DNA of 32,745 bases from an uncultured Anaerolineae bacterium (lineage in GTDB: Bacteria; Chloroflexota; Anaerolineae; Anaerolineales; Villigracilaceae), in contig CAIVSQ010000405.1 of the NCBI GenBank assembly GCA_903908605.1, forward strand, positions 1-32,745. Reading direction: 5' to 3'. Every line of letters begins with the position of its first letter. Within the stretch, counting starts at the first letter, position 1. Position numbers and translations under genes: made by a program. The notes below the pieces were generated by a model that was given only the letters and a program-made list of their open reading frames with translations, made no database searches and was not told the DNA's origin. Shown in pieces: positions 15,335 through 23,841 of the stretch.

Positions 15335-17959
15335 TTACTCAATAACACGGACAATCCCATTCGATCCATCCACTTCCACCAACTGACCATCATGCAGAAT
15401 AGCGGTCGCCTCATCCACCCCAGAGACGCACGGGATGCCATATTCACGTGCCACCACCGCGCCGTGCTGCAATGCACCACCAATTTCAAGGACGATACCG
15501 CCAGCATTAATAAAGAGAGGTGTCCAACCAGGGTCCGTTGCCCGCGCCACCAGGATTTCACCAGGCAGTATTTTCTTTTCTGATGCGTATTGAAGCACTT
15601 TGACCCGACCGCGGACAATTCCTGGCGAAATAGGCACGCCACTCAATTCACCATTTTCGGTGGCACGATGGGGGGGATAAAATATTTTTCCACGGGAATC
15701 GATAATTCGCACCACCAGCTTGCTCTTTCGGGTCTTGTCCGTAAGGATGGTGCCCTGCTTTGCCAACATGCGCAGATTCAAATCCGGTTCAATAACCGCT
15801 CGATCGATGTCAGCAATCGTCAGGTCAAATATCTGACTGGGATCATCCAGGCGTCCAGCCACAACCATCTGTCTACCAATCGACAATGCCTGCCTGCGAA
15901 AAAGGTTAATCACTGTTCTTACGTAATGCTTGGGGGTCTCACGAAACCCTCCCAGGGTCAGCCAGGTTTTATAGTACTGCTCAAATGAACGGGCTTTGTT
16001 TTTACTCTTTTTCAACGCAATGGTATAAAGGGCCTGGTAAGCACTTTCCCGCCTGGCTCGCGCCTCCACAAAAAAGGAGCTGGACTCTTTTATGCCGGTT
16101 GCCATATGCTTGAGCTGATCGAAAAACATGCCGGGTTGCTCAGACAGACGAGCGATGGCGGGGTCGATTTCACCCGGGCAGCGCATTCCATATTCAGCCA
16201 GGAAATTGCGCCAGTCGCGGGCAAAATCCGGGGTCACAGTTCCGTTTTCGAGTGCTTCGAGAAATTCATCTGCATGTCCAAAACGCCGCAATTCCACCGA
16301 ATTGGCCAACGCATACATCGCCTCGCCCATTTCTGTCGTCTTGTTACCCGGTAGCGATATTCCTAAATTGGTCAGGTAATCCTGCACCTGGGTTGATTCT
16401 CCTTGGAAAATATCTTTGATGCGTTGCTGCGCAATTTGCGCCGCCAAAATCATCGGAATGCCATATTCACCGTAAAAAAAGCTCAACAGATCAGCAAGCT
16501 GCACAGCGCATGCCTGCAAAGTGAAGCCACCCCCAGAAAATGCTTCAATTCGACGAAGTTCTCCTGGCAAAGCTGCCTGATATTTTTGCAGGATATGACC
16601 TGGACGGAGATAAGCTGACAATACTGCTCCGGCCATCGGAAGCATCTTGAACATCATTTTGCCACGCACAGATTTCAACCGGGCAGGAAGCTGGCCACCC
16701 AGGTAATGTTTCATATCGATCCCGTCAAGAATAGCGGTCACACGTGGATCGCCCAGGCTGCCGGGGGCAAGAGCGGCATTTTTCATGCCCAACATATATG
16801 CGAATGAAATGTTCATATAATAACGGCCACCAGCAGCAAAGGTGATTCCGTCGGGGCCAATGGCCCCTTCCGCAATCGGGCCACCAACTATATTCAAAAG
16901 GTATACCAGAAAATCGGTACCCAATATTGAGATGGGATCTTGTAAACCCTGTTCAATCAGGGTGGAATTGGCATACAAGCGCTTGGGCTGCCCAGGGGCT
17001 GTGGTCATTTCAGCGGGAAGAGGCAAGTAGGTGGTAATGGGTCGCGCCTGCAGGAGGGAAAATTTTCCTTCAGAAAATGCCCATTCGATGTCAACTGGTT
17101 TTTTGTAATAATTCTCCACTTTTTCGAGCAGGCCTGTTAGCTCCAAAACCTGGGCCGAAGAAAGGGCGGGTTGCTGGGGACTTTCGTGCATTTCACGCGT
17201 GGTACCGCCAGTTTTATTCAACCTGGTAATGACCTGCTTGCCACCGATACGCGTCTCGATAATTTCAGAACGCAGCTTATCTACCACGAAATAATCGGGG
17301 TCCGCTTCACCCGAAACAACCGACTCGCCCAGGCCGTGATTGGCATTAATCACCGCTTCATCAAAGCAGTTGTTAAGCGGGTTGATGGAAAATGCCACGC
17401 CTGCACAATTGGCATCGACTTGCTGCTGCACAACCACAGCAATAGACCTATCGTCCAGGGTAAAGCCATGTTCTCTTTTATATAAGAGAACACGCTCATC
17501 AAAACTGGAAGTGAACGAGTGGCAAACAGCCAGCTCGATCGAATCTGTGGTCACCCCGAGGGTAGTTTCATAGCCGCCCGCAAAAGAAGCTCCCTCCAGA
17601 TCTTCTTCCGGCGAAGAAGATCGTACAGCATATAACGCCGCTGGGGTTGCAGCAGCCAGGCCTGAGAGAGCCTCCGACAGTGCAGATTTCATCTCAATCG
17701 TGAATTCCAACAAATGACAGGCACTTTTCAGCGTAGCAGACCAGCGGGAAAGTTCGGCCTCATCGGAACCCAGCCGGGCATCCCAGGCTGGCTGCTGCCG
17801 TAATTGATCCATCCATGGGTCAAAAAAGCCGACTGCCAGGACAAACCCAGCGGGAACTGGCAGATTGGCCTGAGTCATTTGCATCAGGGCCAGACCCTTG
17901 CCACCCACTTCATCCAGGCCGGGCAGGTCTATTGAGTTGAAGTTATAAATCGTACGCAC
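15335..17959 (-). CDS. Rifampin phosphotransferase-like PEP-utilising enzyme (PEP synthase superfamily)
   Basis: An 874-residue, three-domain enzyme. The N-terminal ATP-grasp domain (about 1-315) has Lys21 in 'VGGKGLALM' and Arg113 in 'YAVRSSSPEEDLEGASFAGG'. A long middle domain (about 320-750) is the variable acceptor-binding region. The C-terminal swivelling domain carries the phosphoryl-transfer His832 in 'GGALQHGAVVAREYGIP'. Length and domain order fit rifampin phosphotransferase (about 867 residues), not PEP synthase, which has a C-terminal PEP-binding barrel missing here. Such enzymes use ATP to phosphorylate a small molecule. Homologues occur widely where no rifampin is met, so the natural acceptor is open. 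It starts at GTG with GGAG 7 nt upstream. The divergent TetR gene and the palindrome between them suggest inducible control. Confidence 0.85.
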   Translation of the reverse strand: MRTIYNFNSIDLPGLDEVGGKGLALMQMTQANLPVPAGFVLAVGFFDPWMDQLRQQPAWDARLGSDEAELSRWSATLKSACHLLEFTIEMKSALSEALSGLAAATPAALYAVRSSSPEEDLEGASFAGGYETTLGVTTDSIELAVCHSFTSSFDERVLLYKREHGFTLDDRSIAVVVQQQVDANCAGVAFSINPLNNCFDEAVINANHGLGESVVSGEADPDYFVVDKLRSEIIETRIGGKQVITRLNKTGGTTREMHESPQQPALSSAQVLELTGLLEKVENYYKKPVDIEWAFSEGKFSLLQARPITTYLPLPAEMTTAPGQPKRLYANSTLIEQGLQDPISILGTDFLVYLLNIVGGPIAEGAIGPDGITFAAGGRYYMNISFAYMLGMKNAALAPGSLGDPRVTAILDGIDMKHYLGGQLPARLKSVRGKMMFKMLPMAGAVLSAYLRPGHILQKYQAALPGELRRIEAFSGGGFTLQACAVQLADLLSFFYGEYGIPMILAAQIAQQRIKDIFQGESTQVQDYLTNLGISLPGNKTTEMGEAMYALANSVELRRFGHADEFLEALENGTVTPDFARDWRNFLAEYGMRCPGEIDPAIARLSEQPGMFFDQLKHMATGIKESSSFFVEARARRESAYQALYTIALKKSKNKARSFEQYYKTWLTLGGFRETPKHYVRTVINLFRRQALSIGRQMVVAGRLDDPSQIFDLTIADIDRAVIEPDLNLRMLAKQGTILTDKTRKSKLVVRIIDSRGKIFYPPHRATENGELSGVPISPGIVRGRVKVLQYASEKKILPGEILVARATDPGWTPLFINAGGIVLEIGGALQHGAVVAREYGIPCVSGVDEATAILHDGQLVEVDGSNGIVRVIE

Positions 17960-17999
17960 AGGATTGCTCCATCATTTATGTTATAATTTTAGAATATTT

Positions 18000-18018
18000 T
18001 ACTACAATAATTATAGTA
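18000..18018. promoter_or_regulatory. Candidate TetR operator between the phosphotransferase and TetR genes
   Basis: TACTACAATAATTATAGTA is a 19-nt palindrome with one mismatched pair around its centre, the size and shape of a TetR operator. It overlaps a minus-strand TATAAT (18015 down to 18010), a possible -10 of the phosphotransferase gene, although the matching -35 is weak. Binding there would block that promoter and perhaps the regulator's own. Confidence 0.5.
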
Positions 18019-18133
18019 TTCAAATTAATCGCTTTCATTATTTTCATTAACCGTGCTCCACGAATATTTGAGAAAGCAGTGATGGCAACCAGGTAATCCA
18101 ATTGAGTGCACCAGCCGGAGCAAGGAGTTTGAT

Positions 18134-18742
18134 ATGAATGGATTTGCAAAGCGCAAACAACAAAGCAAAGAGGATATTCGCCGGGCTGCGGGGGAATTGT
18201 TTAGCCAGTTTGGCGTTGACAGAGTCAGCATGGCCGATATTGCCCGTAAAGCAGGCGTGTCTCAGGCCACCATCTACAACAACTTCGAAAACAAGGAAGC
18301 GCTTACGCGTGAATTTGTGTCCACAGCCGTTTCCGAACTAATCAGCCAGGTTCGGGTTGTGCTTGAAACACCCCAAAATTATCATGACAAAATGGAAGCC
18401 TTCTTCCAATTTATCAGCAGGATGCTCGCAAATAACAAGCCCAACGGAGAAATCTCGCCTGTTTTTTCAGGCAGCATAGACCTGCAATCGGACCCCGAAA
18501 TGATGAAAATTCGCGCCGAGGCCCAGGAACAAATGATCGGCTTGCTGCTGGTACTGGCAGAAGAAGGCAGGCAGCAAAGCCAGATCAACCCCCAAATTAC
18601 TGATGCAACCTTGGTCCTGTATTTCACTGCCTTCATGGATCTATTTAGCGGATCAGGCATTCAACAGCGTGCCTTTCGAAACCCAAAGCTGGTACTGGAA
18701 CTTGGCAACCTGATGATGTTTGGCTTGCAAGGTCCACGGTAA
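18134..18742 (+). CDS. TetR/AcrR family transcriptional regulator
   Basis: A 202-residue repressor. The DNA-binding domain (about 10-60) has 'DIRRAAGELFSQFGVDRVSM' and the helix-turn-helix 'ADIARKAGVSQATIYNNFEN', a standard TetR pattern. The remainder is a helical ligand-binding domain without a recognisable subfamily. The start is fixed by AAGGAG at 18122-18127, 6 nt upstream. It is divergent from the rifampin-phosphotransferase-like gene, with 174 bp between starts containing a palindrome, the usual arrangement of a TetR gene and its target. It could also affect the catabolic operon beginning 279 bp downstream. Confidence 0.93.
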   Translation: MNGFAKRKQQSKEDIRRAAGELFSQFGVDRVSMADIARKAGVSQATIYNNFENKEALTREFVSTAVSELISQVRVVLETPQNYHDKMEAFFQFISRMLANNKPNGEISPVFSGSIDLQSDPEMMKIRAEAQEQMIGLLLVLAEEGRQQSQINPQITDATLVLYFTAFMDLFSGSGIQQRAFRNPKLVLELGNLMMFGLQGPR

Positions 18743-18934
18743 ATTAAGATCAGGCCGACAACCATGTTAGCATCAAGGCGGGGAAATTGAAGTCACCACA
18801 TTATTCTCAGTACTTAGATCAGCTGCGATAAGCCAGCGGGTTCGCTTACCTTCCCATTCCCTAATCCGCCATGCGTCTTTTTCACCTCGATAGAAATATC
18901 GATAGGTTGGTTTAATTTTTTCCATTATTGGCTC
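18743..18934. other. Intergenic region without a recognisable gene
   Basis: No start codon with a ribosome binding site and no terminator with a T tract was found. TCGATAG occurs twice (18887-18893 and 18899-18905), the second within the palindrome TATCGATA (18897-18904), about 30 bp above the -35 of the next promoter. It could be an activator site. Confidence 0.35.
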
Positions 18935-18963
18935 TTGACTCTCGTGTTTAATCCTTGTATTAT
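18935..18963 (+). promoter_or_regulatory. Sigma-70-type promoter of the 19022-32734 operon
   Basis: TTGACT at 18935-18940, a 17-nt spacer, and TATTAT at 18958-18963. One mismatch from consensus in each hexamer at ideal spacing. Transcription would start at about 18970, giving a leader of about 50 nt. Confidence 0.7.
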
Positions 18964-18973
18964 TTTATTTACT

Positions 18974-18989
18974 GTTCAATTTTTTGAAC
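18974..18989. promoter_or_regulatory. Candidate operator just downstream of the operon promoter
   Basis: GTTCAA-TTTT-TTGAAC is a perfect 6-bp inverted repeat lying at about +5 to +20 of the predicted transcript. A repressor bound here would block transcription; the TetR protein encoded within the operon at 26778 or the one at 18134 are the obvious candidates. Confidence 0.5.
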
Positions 18990-19021
18990 GATCGTACAAA
19001 CCACAGGAGAACGGGAGAGCT

Positions 19022-20344
19022 ATGAACATCAAATTAAGTTGGCGCAACATTATTATCGCAGCAACCCTGCCGGCGGTCATGGAGGTGATCTGGCAGCTAT
19101 ATAACACGTACGTGCCGGTTTACCTGCAGGCTGGTAACCCCAGTTTTGTAAACGCAGGTGCCACCACCGTTGGGTTCGGCCTCGGCCCAGCCCTGACCGG
19201 CTTTATCCTGGTCTTCGATAACATCGCCGGGTTATTCATCAGTCCCATTGTGGGGGCATGGAGTGACAGCCTGCGTACCCGCTGGGGACGCCGTATGCCT
19301 TTCGTCCTGTTTGGTGTGCCGGTGGCTGTTGCAGCTTTTGTCATCCTGCCGCTCATCCCGATGGGCATCAAACCCGAACTAAATGGACAGACCGGTCAAC
19401 TTACCGGCTTGCTGATCCCCTTTATTCTCTCCCTGGTTGTTGTTTTGATTGCTTTTGCGATCGTTCGGCCAATTGCAGATGTCTTGATGTTCGACATCAC
19501 CCCCTCTGAGCACCGCACCACTGCCAACGGCATCGGCGGAGCCATCGCCGGATTACTGGTGGTCGCAACTGCCCTGGGCGGCGCGGCACTTTATGATGTC
19601 TACGGTCCACTGCCGTTCTGGATAGCAGCGGGTCTGACCATTCTCATCCTGTTGTTGACCTGGGCCTGGATTACGGAACCGGAAGAACTCGCCAGCGCCA
19701 AAGAATTAGCCGGTGAGACGTTCAACTTGAAGGGCATTCTAAAATTCCTGCGTGACCAACCGGAAGAAAACAGGCGCAGCCTGATCTTCCTTCTCCTGAG
19801 TAACTTGCTCTCTTATGTGGCCCTCTCTCAAATGCAGGCTTTTCTTAGCTCATATGGCGTTTTTTCGCTGGGCATGAAAGAAGCTGAGGCTGCCATGCTG
19901 GTCGCCATCCCCGCCCTGGCGTTTATGGTGGTGGCAATTCCGGCCGGCTTGCTGGCTAACCGGGTTGGGCGAAAGACCACCCAGGTGATTGGCCTGGTGG
20001 GTTACGCAATTGGCGCAATGGTAATCTACCTGTTCCCCGATAAGACCATGCTCAATGTTGGTCTGCTGATCTGTGGTCTGACCTGGCCGCTTGCCAATGT
20101 CGTCCAGGTCACCATGATCCTGGACAGCGCCCCTGTGGACACCCTGATGGGTACTTATACCGGCTTGCGCCAGGTGGCTGTAACGTTGGGTTTCATCATC
20201 GGTCCGTTGTTAGGCGGATCGCTGGTACAGGCGTTGGGCAATAATTATCGCTGGGTCTGGCTGATTATGTTTGTTTTCCTGGTACTTGCCACCCTGGCCA
20301 TCCTGCCTGTTTCCAAGGGCGAAGCCCGGCAGGAAGCTGTCTAA
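19022..20344 (+). CDS. MFS transporter (GPH/SLC45-like)
   Basis: A 440-residue permease with about 12 hydrophobic helices in two halves. The loop after helix 2 reads 'GAWSDSLRTRWGRRMPFVLF', the MFS motif A in the form seen in the glycoside-pentoside-hexuronide and SLC45-like groups. The second half repeats it as 'GLLANRVGRKTTQVIG'. These groups import sugars or other small polar solutes with protons or sodium. I use the ATG at 19022, preceded by GGGAG; an earlier in-frame ATG at 18935 would lie within the promoter. It is the first of twelve co-directional genes and probably imports or exports the compound that the downstream hydrolases process. Confidence 0.9.
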   Translation: MNIKLSWRNIIIAATLPAVMEVIWQLYNTYVPVYLQAGNPSFVNAGATTVGFGLGPALTGFILVFDNIAGLFISPIVGAWSDSLRTRWGRRMPFVLFGVPVAVAAFVILPLIPMGIKPELNGQTGQLTGLLIPFILSLVVVLIAFAIVRPIADVLMFDITPSEHRTTANGIGGAIAGLLVVATALGGAALYDVYGPLPFWIAAGLTILILLLTWAWITEPEELASAKELAGETFNLKGILKFLRDQPEENRRSLIFLLLSNLLSYVALSQMQAFLSSYGVFSLGMKEAEAAMLVAIPALAFMVVAIPAGLLANRVGRKTTQVIGLVGYAIGAMVIYLFPDKTMLNVGLLICGLTWPLANVVQVTMILDSAPVDTLMGTYTGLRQVAVTLGFIIGPLLGGSLVQALGNNYRWVWLIMFVFLVLATLAILPVSKGEARQEAV

Positions 20345-20368
20345 TTATTCTCTAAGAGGATAGCCGAG

Positions 20369-21313
20369 ATGATTTTGTTACAGGTGATCATATTCCTGCT
20401 GGCGCTGTTATTGATCTATGCGGCGGTGGCCTATCTCATCTACCAACGCGTCAAACCTGCGCTGCACGCCTGCCGTGATTGCGCCACCCCTGTAACCATC
20501 AAGGATTACCAGTTATATTACCGCGTGCTCGGCGTGGACAATGGCAACCCACCGGTTGTTCTTGTCCACGGCGGGCCGGGTCACTCCAGCCTGAGCTTCA
20601 AGGATGGCTTTGATTTCCTGGCTGTGCGCGGAAGGCTGATTTTTTACGATCAACGCGGTTCCGGTAATTCCCAAACTAGCTTGAACACCAGCGACTATAC
20701 GATTGAGCAATTGGTGGATGAGCTTGAGACTTTGCGCAGCGAGGTCATCCAGGCCGAGAAAATCATCGTCATCGCTCATTCATTTGGTGGCGCGCTGGCT
20801 CAACGCTACACCCTGAAATACCCTGAGCATGTGGCAAAACTGATCCTGGTTGGCAGTATCCGCATAAACAACGGCATGAGCAATCGTTTTGTTTGGAAAT
20901 GGTTTGGCCCAGCCCTGTACTCAACGGCCATGGGCTTTCCACCCGGCGATGCTCAGGCAGCCGATCAGTGGTTTACCCAATCAGGCGATCGCGATAACCC
21001 GAAACGATTGTATGATGCGCAACGAACGGACTTGCTGCAAAACAGCGGCCCGGTCTCATTTGCTCCCTGGCGAGAAATATCCTTTTCGCTGGTTGGCCCC
21101 GATTTCAAAGAAGAACTGAGCCGGTTACAAACCCCAACCCTGTGCGTATATGGCGCAGCAGATAGTCCTTACACGGGTAAACCTACCGCGACAGAGTTGG
21201 CAGCCCTGTTATCCAACAGTACCCTGGCCGGCTTCGATAAAAGTGGGCACTGGCCCTTTCTAGAAGAACCTCAGAAATTCCAGCAAGTATTGAGCGATTT
21301 CCTCGTAAAATAA
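20369..21313 (+). CDS. Membrane-anchored alpha/beta hydrolase, proline iminopeptidase-like (S33)
   Basis: A 314-residue hydrolase with a single N-terminal membrane helix (about 2-25, 'LLQVIIFLLALLLIYAAVAY') and a catalytic domain from about 45. The oxyanion motif 'HGGPG' is at 67-71, 'DQRGSG' at 94-99, and the nucleophile elbow 'AHSFGG' gives Ser138. The acid is in 'YGAADSPYTG' and the His in 'DKSGHWPF'. HGGPG plus DQRGSG is typical of the S33 prolyl iminopeptidases. The anchor is unusual for that family and would hold the enzyme at the membrane next to the transporter; the side it faces is unclear. AGAGGA precedes the ATG by 8 nt, and the gene follows the transporter by 24 bp. Confidence 0.88.
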   Translation: MILLQVIIFLLALLLIYAAVAYLIYQRVKPALHACRDCATPVTIKDYQLYYRVLGVDNGNPPVVLVHGGPGHSSLSFKDGFDFLAVRGRLIFYDQRGSGNSQTSLNTSDYTIEQLVDELETLRSEVIQAEKIIVIAHSFGGALAQRYTLKYPEHVAKLILVGSIRINNGMSNRFVWKWFGPALYSTAMGFPPGDAQAADQWFTQSGDRDNPKRLYDAQRTDLLQNSGPVSFAPWREISFSLVGPDFKEELSRLQTPTLCVYGAADSPYTGKPTATELAALLSNSTLAGFDKSGHWPFLEEPQKFQQVLSDFLVK

Positions 21314-21364
21314 AGCCATAAAATCAAGATGTGATTTTCAGTGTACCCTGGAAAACAGATAATT

Positions 21365-23056
21365 ATGACCTTCCCGTCCAACACACCCATGCGCGTGGCG
21401 CCATTCAAAGGCGCCGAAACGCAATCCATTTACGTCGCGATGCGTGATGGCACCCGGCTGGCTGTGGATGTTTCACTGCCCCGTGGGCTGGCTGGCTCAA
21501 ACACTCCACGCATCCCGGCCTTGCTGGCTTGCACACGTTACTGGCGTGCCCAACAGCTGCGCCAGCCATTTTCATGGTTCCTATCCCTGCCCGATTCCGC
21601 TCGCGACTTCTTCTGCGCCTATGGCTACGCGATATTACGTGTCGATATGCGTGGCACAGGCGCATCCGAAGGAAACCAGCGGCATCCCTGGCCGGCCAGC
21701 GACCTGGACGACCTGTACGACCTGGCAAACTGGATCACCCAACAACCGTGGAGCAGCGGACAGGTTAGCGCTTTTGGTAATTCGTATCAGGCCACCACGG
21801 CCGAAATGCTGGGGGCCTGCGGACACCCGGCCGTCACAGCCGCCCTGGTGCGCTTCAATGAATATGATGTTTATACCGATATCGCTTTTCCAGGTGGGGT
21901 GCCCAATGAGTTTATCCTGCGCGAATGGTCCGAGTTCAATCGCGCTCTGGATGCCAACCAACTGCCCAGCCGTATGCCCATCCTCGAAAAGCTGTTGATC
22001 TCCGGGGTGAAACCGGTCGATGGCCCCATCCCGACCCATCAGAATCAGCAGGTGGATTCTGCCCTGCAGAATATTACCTACCGCGATGATCTCGATCCAA
22101 AAATGGGCGTGACGATCGACCAGGTCAGCATCCACACCCGCCCAACCACCCACCGCATCGATCACTGGGGCAGCTGGTTTGACGCTGCCACTGCCGATGC
22201 TGTCATCCGGCGGTTTGCCAACCAGCCAGTGCCCCAGCGCGCAGTGATTGGAGCATGGAACCATGGCGCTACCCAACAGGTTGGCATGCCCAAGCACCCC
22301 TTCCCTCTGCTGGCGCAAATGCAGGAAAGCCTGCGGTTTTTTGATCAACCCGCGCTCACACGCGAACTGCATTACTATACAATCAATGAAAACAAATGGA
22401 AAACCACCCATGAGTGGCCACCTACTGGGCTAACACAAACCCGCTTCTACTTGCATGAACAAAATGGATTGGCCAAACACCAACCAGGAACATCCGGCTA
22501 TGACCAGTTTACAGTCGATTATTCAGCATCCACCGGTCTCAATAACCGTTGGCAAACCGAACTTGATCAGCGCCCGGTGAAATATGATGCCCAAAAAAGC
22601 TTGCCAACCTACACCACAGATGCCCTGCAAGCAGACATGGAAATTACCGGCTACCCGCTGATCCACTTGTTTGTAAAATCTACACACTCGGATGGCGCCA
22701 TCTTTGTCTACCTGGAAGCGATTGACGAACACGGCGCGATCCAATACCTGACCGAAGGCATGCTGCGCGTTATTCATCGAAAAATTTCAGAGAATTCACC
22801 AGCTTACAAGCAGTTTGTACCCTACCACTCCTTCAAACGCGCAGACAGCCTGCCGCTCGTGCCAGGAGAGAGCGCGGAATTGGCCTTTGGGCTGAATCCC
22901 ATTTCCGTCCTGGTGCCACGCGGCTGGCGATTGAGAGTATCGATCGCTGGCGCGGACAAACATACATTTTTAAGGCTGCCCGCCACAGGTACGCCGACTA
23001 TTGATATCCTGTTCGGTGGCGAGAACGCATCCTACATCGAGATCCCAACAAAATGA
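21365..23056 (+). CDS. CocE/NonD family hydrolase (X-Pro dipeptidyl-peptidase/acyl hydrolase type)
   Basis: A 563-residue enzyme of the CocE/S15 group, which hydrolyses esters, amides or N-terminal dipeptides. From the ATG at 21365 the triad is Ser140 in 'AFGNSYQATTAEM' (usually GxSYxG, here Gly is replaced by Ala after Gln), Asp273 in 'HWGSWFDAATADA', and His300 in 'IGAWNHGAT'. The jelly-roll C-terminal domain (about 400-563) has 'DMEITGYPLIHLFVKSTHSD' as in other members. A GTG at 21341 would add eight residues; neither start has a strong ribosome binding site. Its stop overlaps the enoyl-CoA hydratase start (ATGA). Substrate unknown; the operon suggests a peptide or acyl-amide. Confidence 0.88.
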   Translation: MTFPSNTPMRVAPFKGAETQSIYVAMRDGTRLAVDVSLPRGLAGSNTPRIPALLACTRYWRAQQLRQPFSWFLSLPDSARDFFCAYGYAILRVDMRGTGASEGNQRHPWPASDLDDLYDLANWITQQPWSSGQVSAFGNSYQATTAEMLGACGHPAVTAALVRFNEYDVYTDIAFPGGVPNEFILREWSEFNRALDANQLPSRMPILEKLLISGVKPVDGPIPTHQNQQVDSALQNITYRDDLDPKMGVTIDQVSIHTRPTTHRIDHWGSWFDAATADAVIRRFANQPVPQRAVIGAWNHGATQQVGMPKHPFPLLAQMQESLRFFDQPALTRELHYYTINENKWKTTHEWPPTGLTQTRFYLHEQNGLAKHQPGTSGYDQFTVDYSASTGLNNRWQTELDQRPVKYDAQKSLPTYTTDALQADMEITGYPLIHLFVKSTHSDGAIFVYLEAIDEHGAIQYLTEGMLRVIHRKISENSPAYKQFVPYHSFKRADSLPLVPGESAELAFGLNPISVLVPRGWRLRVSIAGADKHTFLRLPATGTPTIDILFGGENASYIEIPTK

Positions 23057-23841
23057 GCGAACTTTTATTCCATAAGGAAGACCAGATTGCCACTATCACC
23101 ATCAACCGCCCCGAAGTGTTGAATGTGTTCCGTCGTTCCATGTTCCAGCACATGCTGGAATTGCTGGAGCAGGTTGCCCGCGATGATTCCATTCGGGTTG
23201 TACTGATCACAGGCGCTGGTCGGGCATTTTCAGCCGGTATTGACCTGAAGGAGGTGGCGCATCTATTTGATGGAACCATGAGCATGAACCAGGCGCGCGC
23301 AGAATTAAATGAAATGCAAGAACTAACCCGCCGCATGGTCGAGCTGTCCAAGCCGATCATCTCAGCCATCAATGGATTGGCAATCGGTGCAGGCGCGGAA
23401 ATCGCCATCGCCAGTGATATCCGCATCGCAGCACCTACAGCTTCCTTTGCATTTGCCGAGGTACAACGCGGGTTATTTGAAACCAACGGCGTCATGCACC
23501 GCTTGCCGAGGTTGATTGGGATGGGCCGCGCTGCCGAGGTGATGATGACTGGTGAAGCAATCACGGCCCAATCAGCCCTGGAGATGGGGTTGGTTTCGCG
23601 AGTGGTTCCCGCAAAAACGCTGATGGATACAGCCCAGGACATGGCTAGAAAAATGGCCGCCAGTGCCCCCATTTCGATGCGATTGATCAAGCAAGTATTG
23701 CAGCGCTCCTATGACCTGGACCTGGAAGCCGTTATGCGCCTGGAAACAGAGGGTACGCTGGAATGCCTGGCCAGCCAGGACCTGCAGGAAGGTGTGCAGG
23801 CCTTCATCCAAAAACGCGCGCCTATCTACACGGGCAAATGA
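23053..23841 (+). CDS. Enoyl-CoA hydratase/isomerase family protein
   Basis: A 262-residue crotonase. 'GAGRAFSAGIDLKEV' (54-68) and 'GLAIGAGAEIAIASDIRIA' (108-126) form the CoA-binding and oxyanion segments. Both acid/base glutamates of true hydratases seem present, Glu116 in 'GAGAE' and Glu136 in 'FAFAEVQRG', so hydration of a 2-enoyl-CoA is likely, though the superfamily also includes isomerases and hydrolases. It overlaps both neighbours by 4 bp. The acyl-CoA ligase at 27417 in the same operon could provide its substrate. This suggests breakdown of an acyl side chain released by the hydrolases. Confidence 0.93.
   Translation: MSELLFHKEDQIATITINRPEVLNVFRRSMFQHMLELLEQVARDDSIRVVLITGAGRAFSAGIDLKEVAHLFDGTMSMNQARAELNEMQELTRRMVELSKPIISAINGLAIGAGAEIAIASDIRIAAPTASFAFAEVQRGLFETNGVMHRLPRLIGMGRAAEVMMTGEAITAQSALEMGLVSRVVPAKTLMDTAQDMARKMAASAPISMRLIKQVLQRSYDLDLEAVMRLETEGTLECLASQDLQEGVQAFIQKRAPIYTGK

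Noticed and set aside
15335-17959. Classical PEP synthase or pyruvate phosphate dikinase
   Set aside because: The C-terminal PEP-binding barrel is missing; the swivelling His domain is at the end of the protein as in rifampin phosphotransferases.
21635-22411. 258-codon frame on the minus strand
   Set aside because: Antisense to the CocE/NonD hydrolase, which keeps an intact triad; the shadow has no domain features.
22998-23690. 230-codon frame on the minus strand
   Set aside because: Antisense to the enoyl-CoA hydratase; its composition, rich in Ser, Arg, Met and Ala, is a typical shadow.
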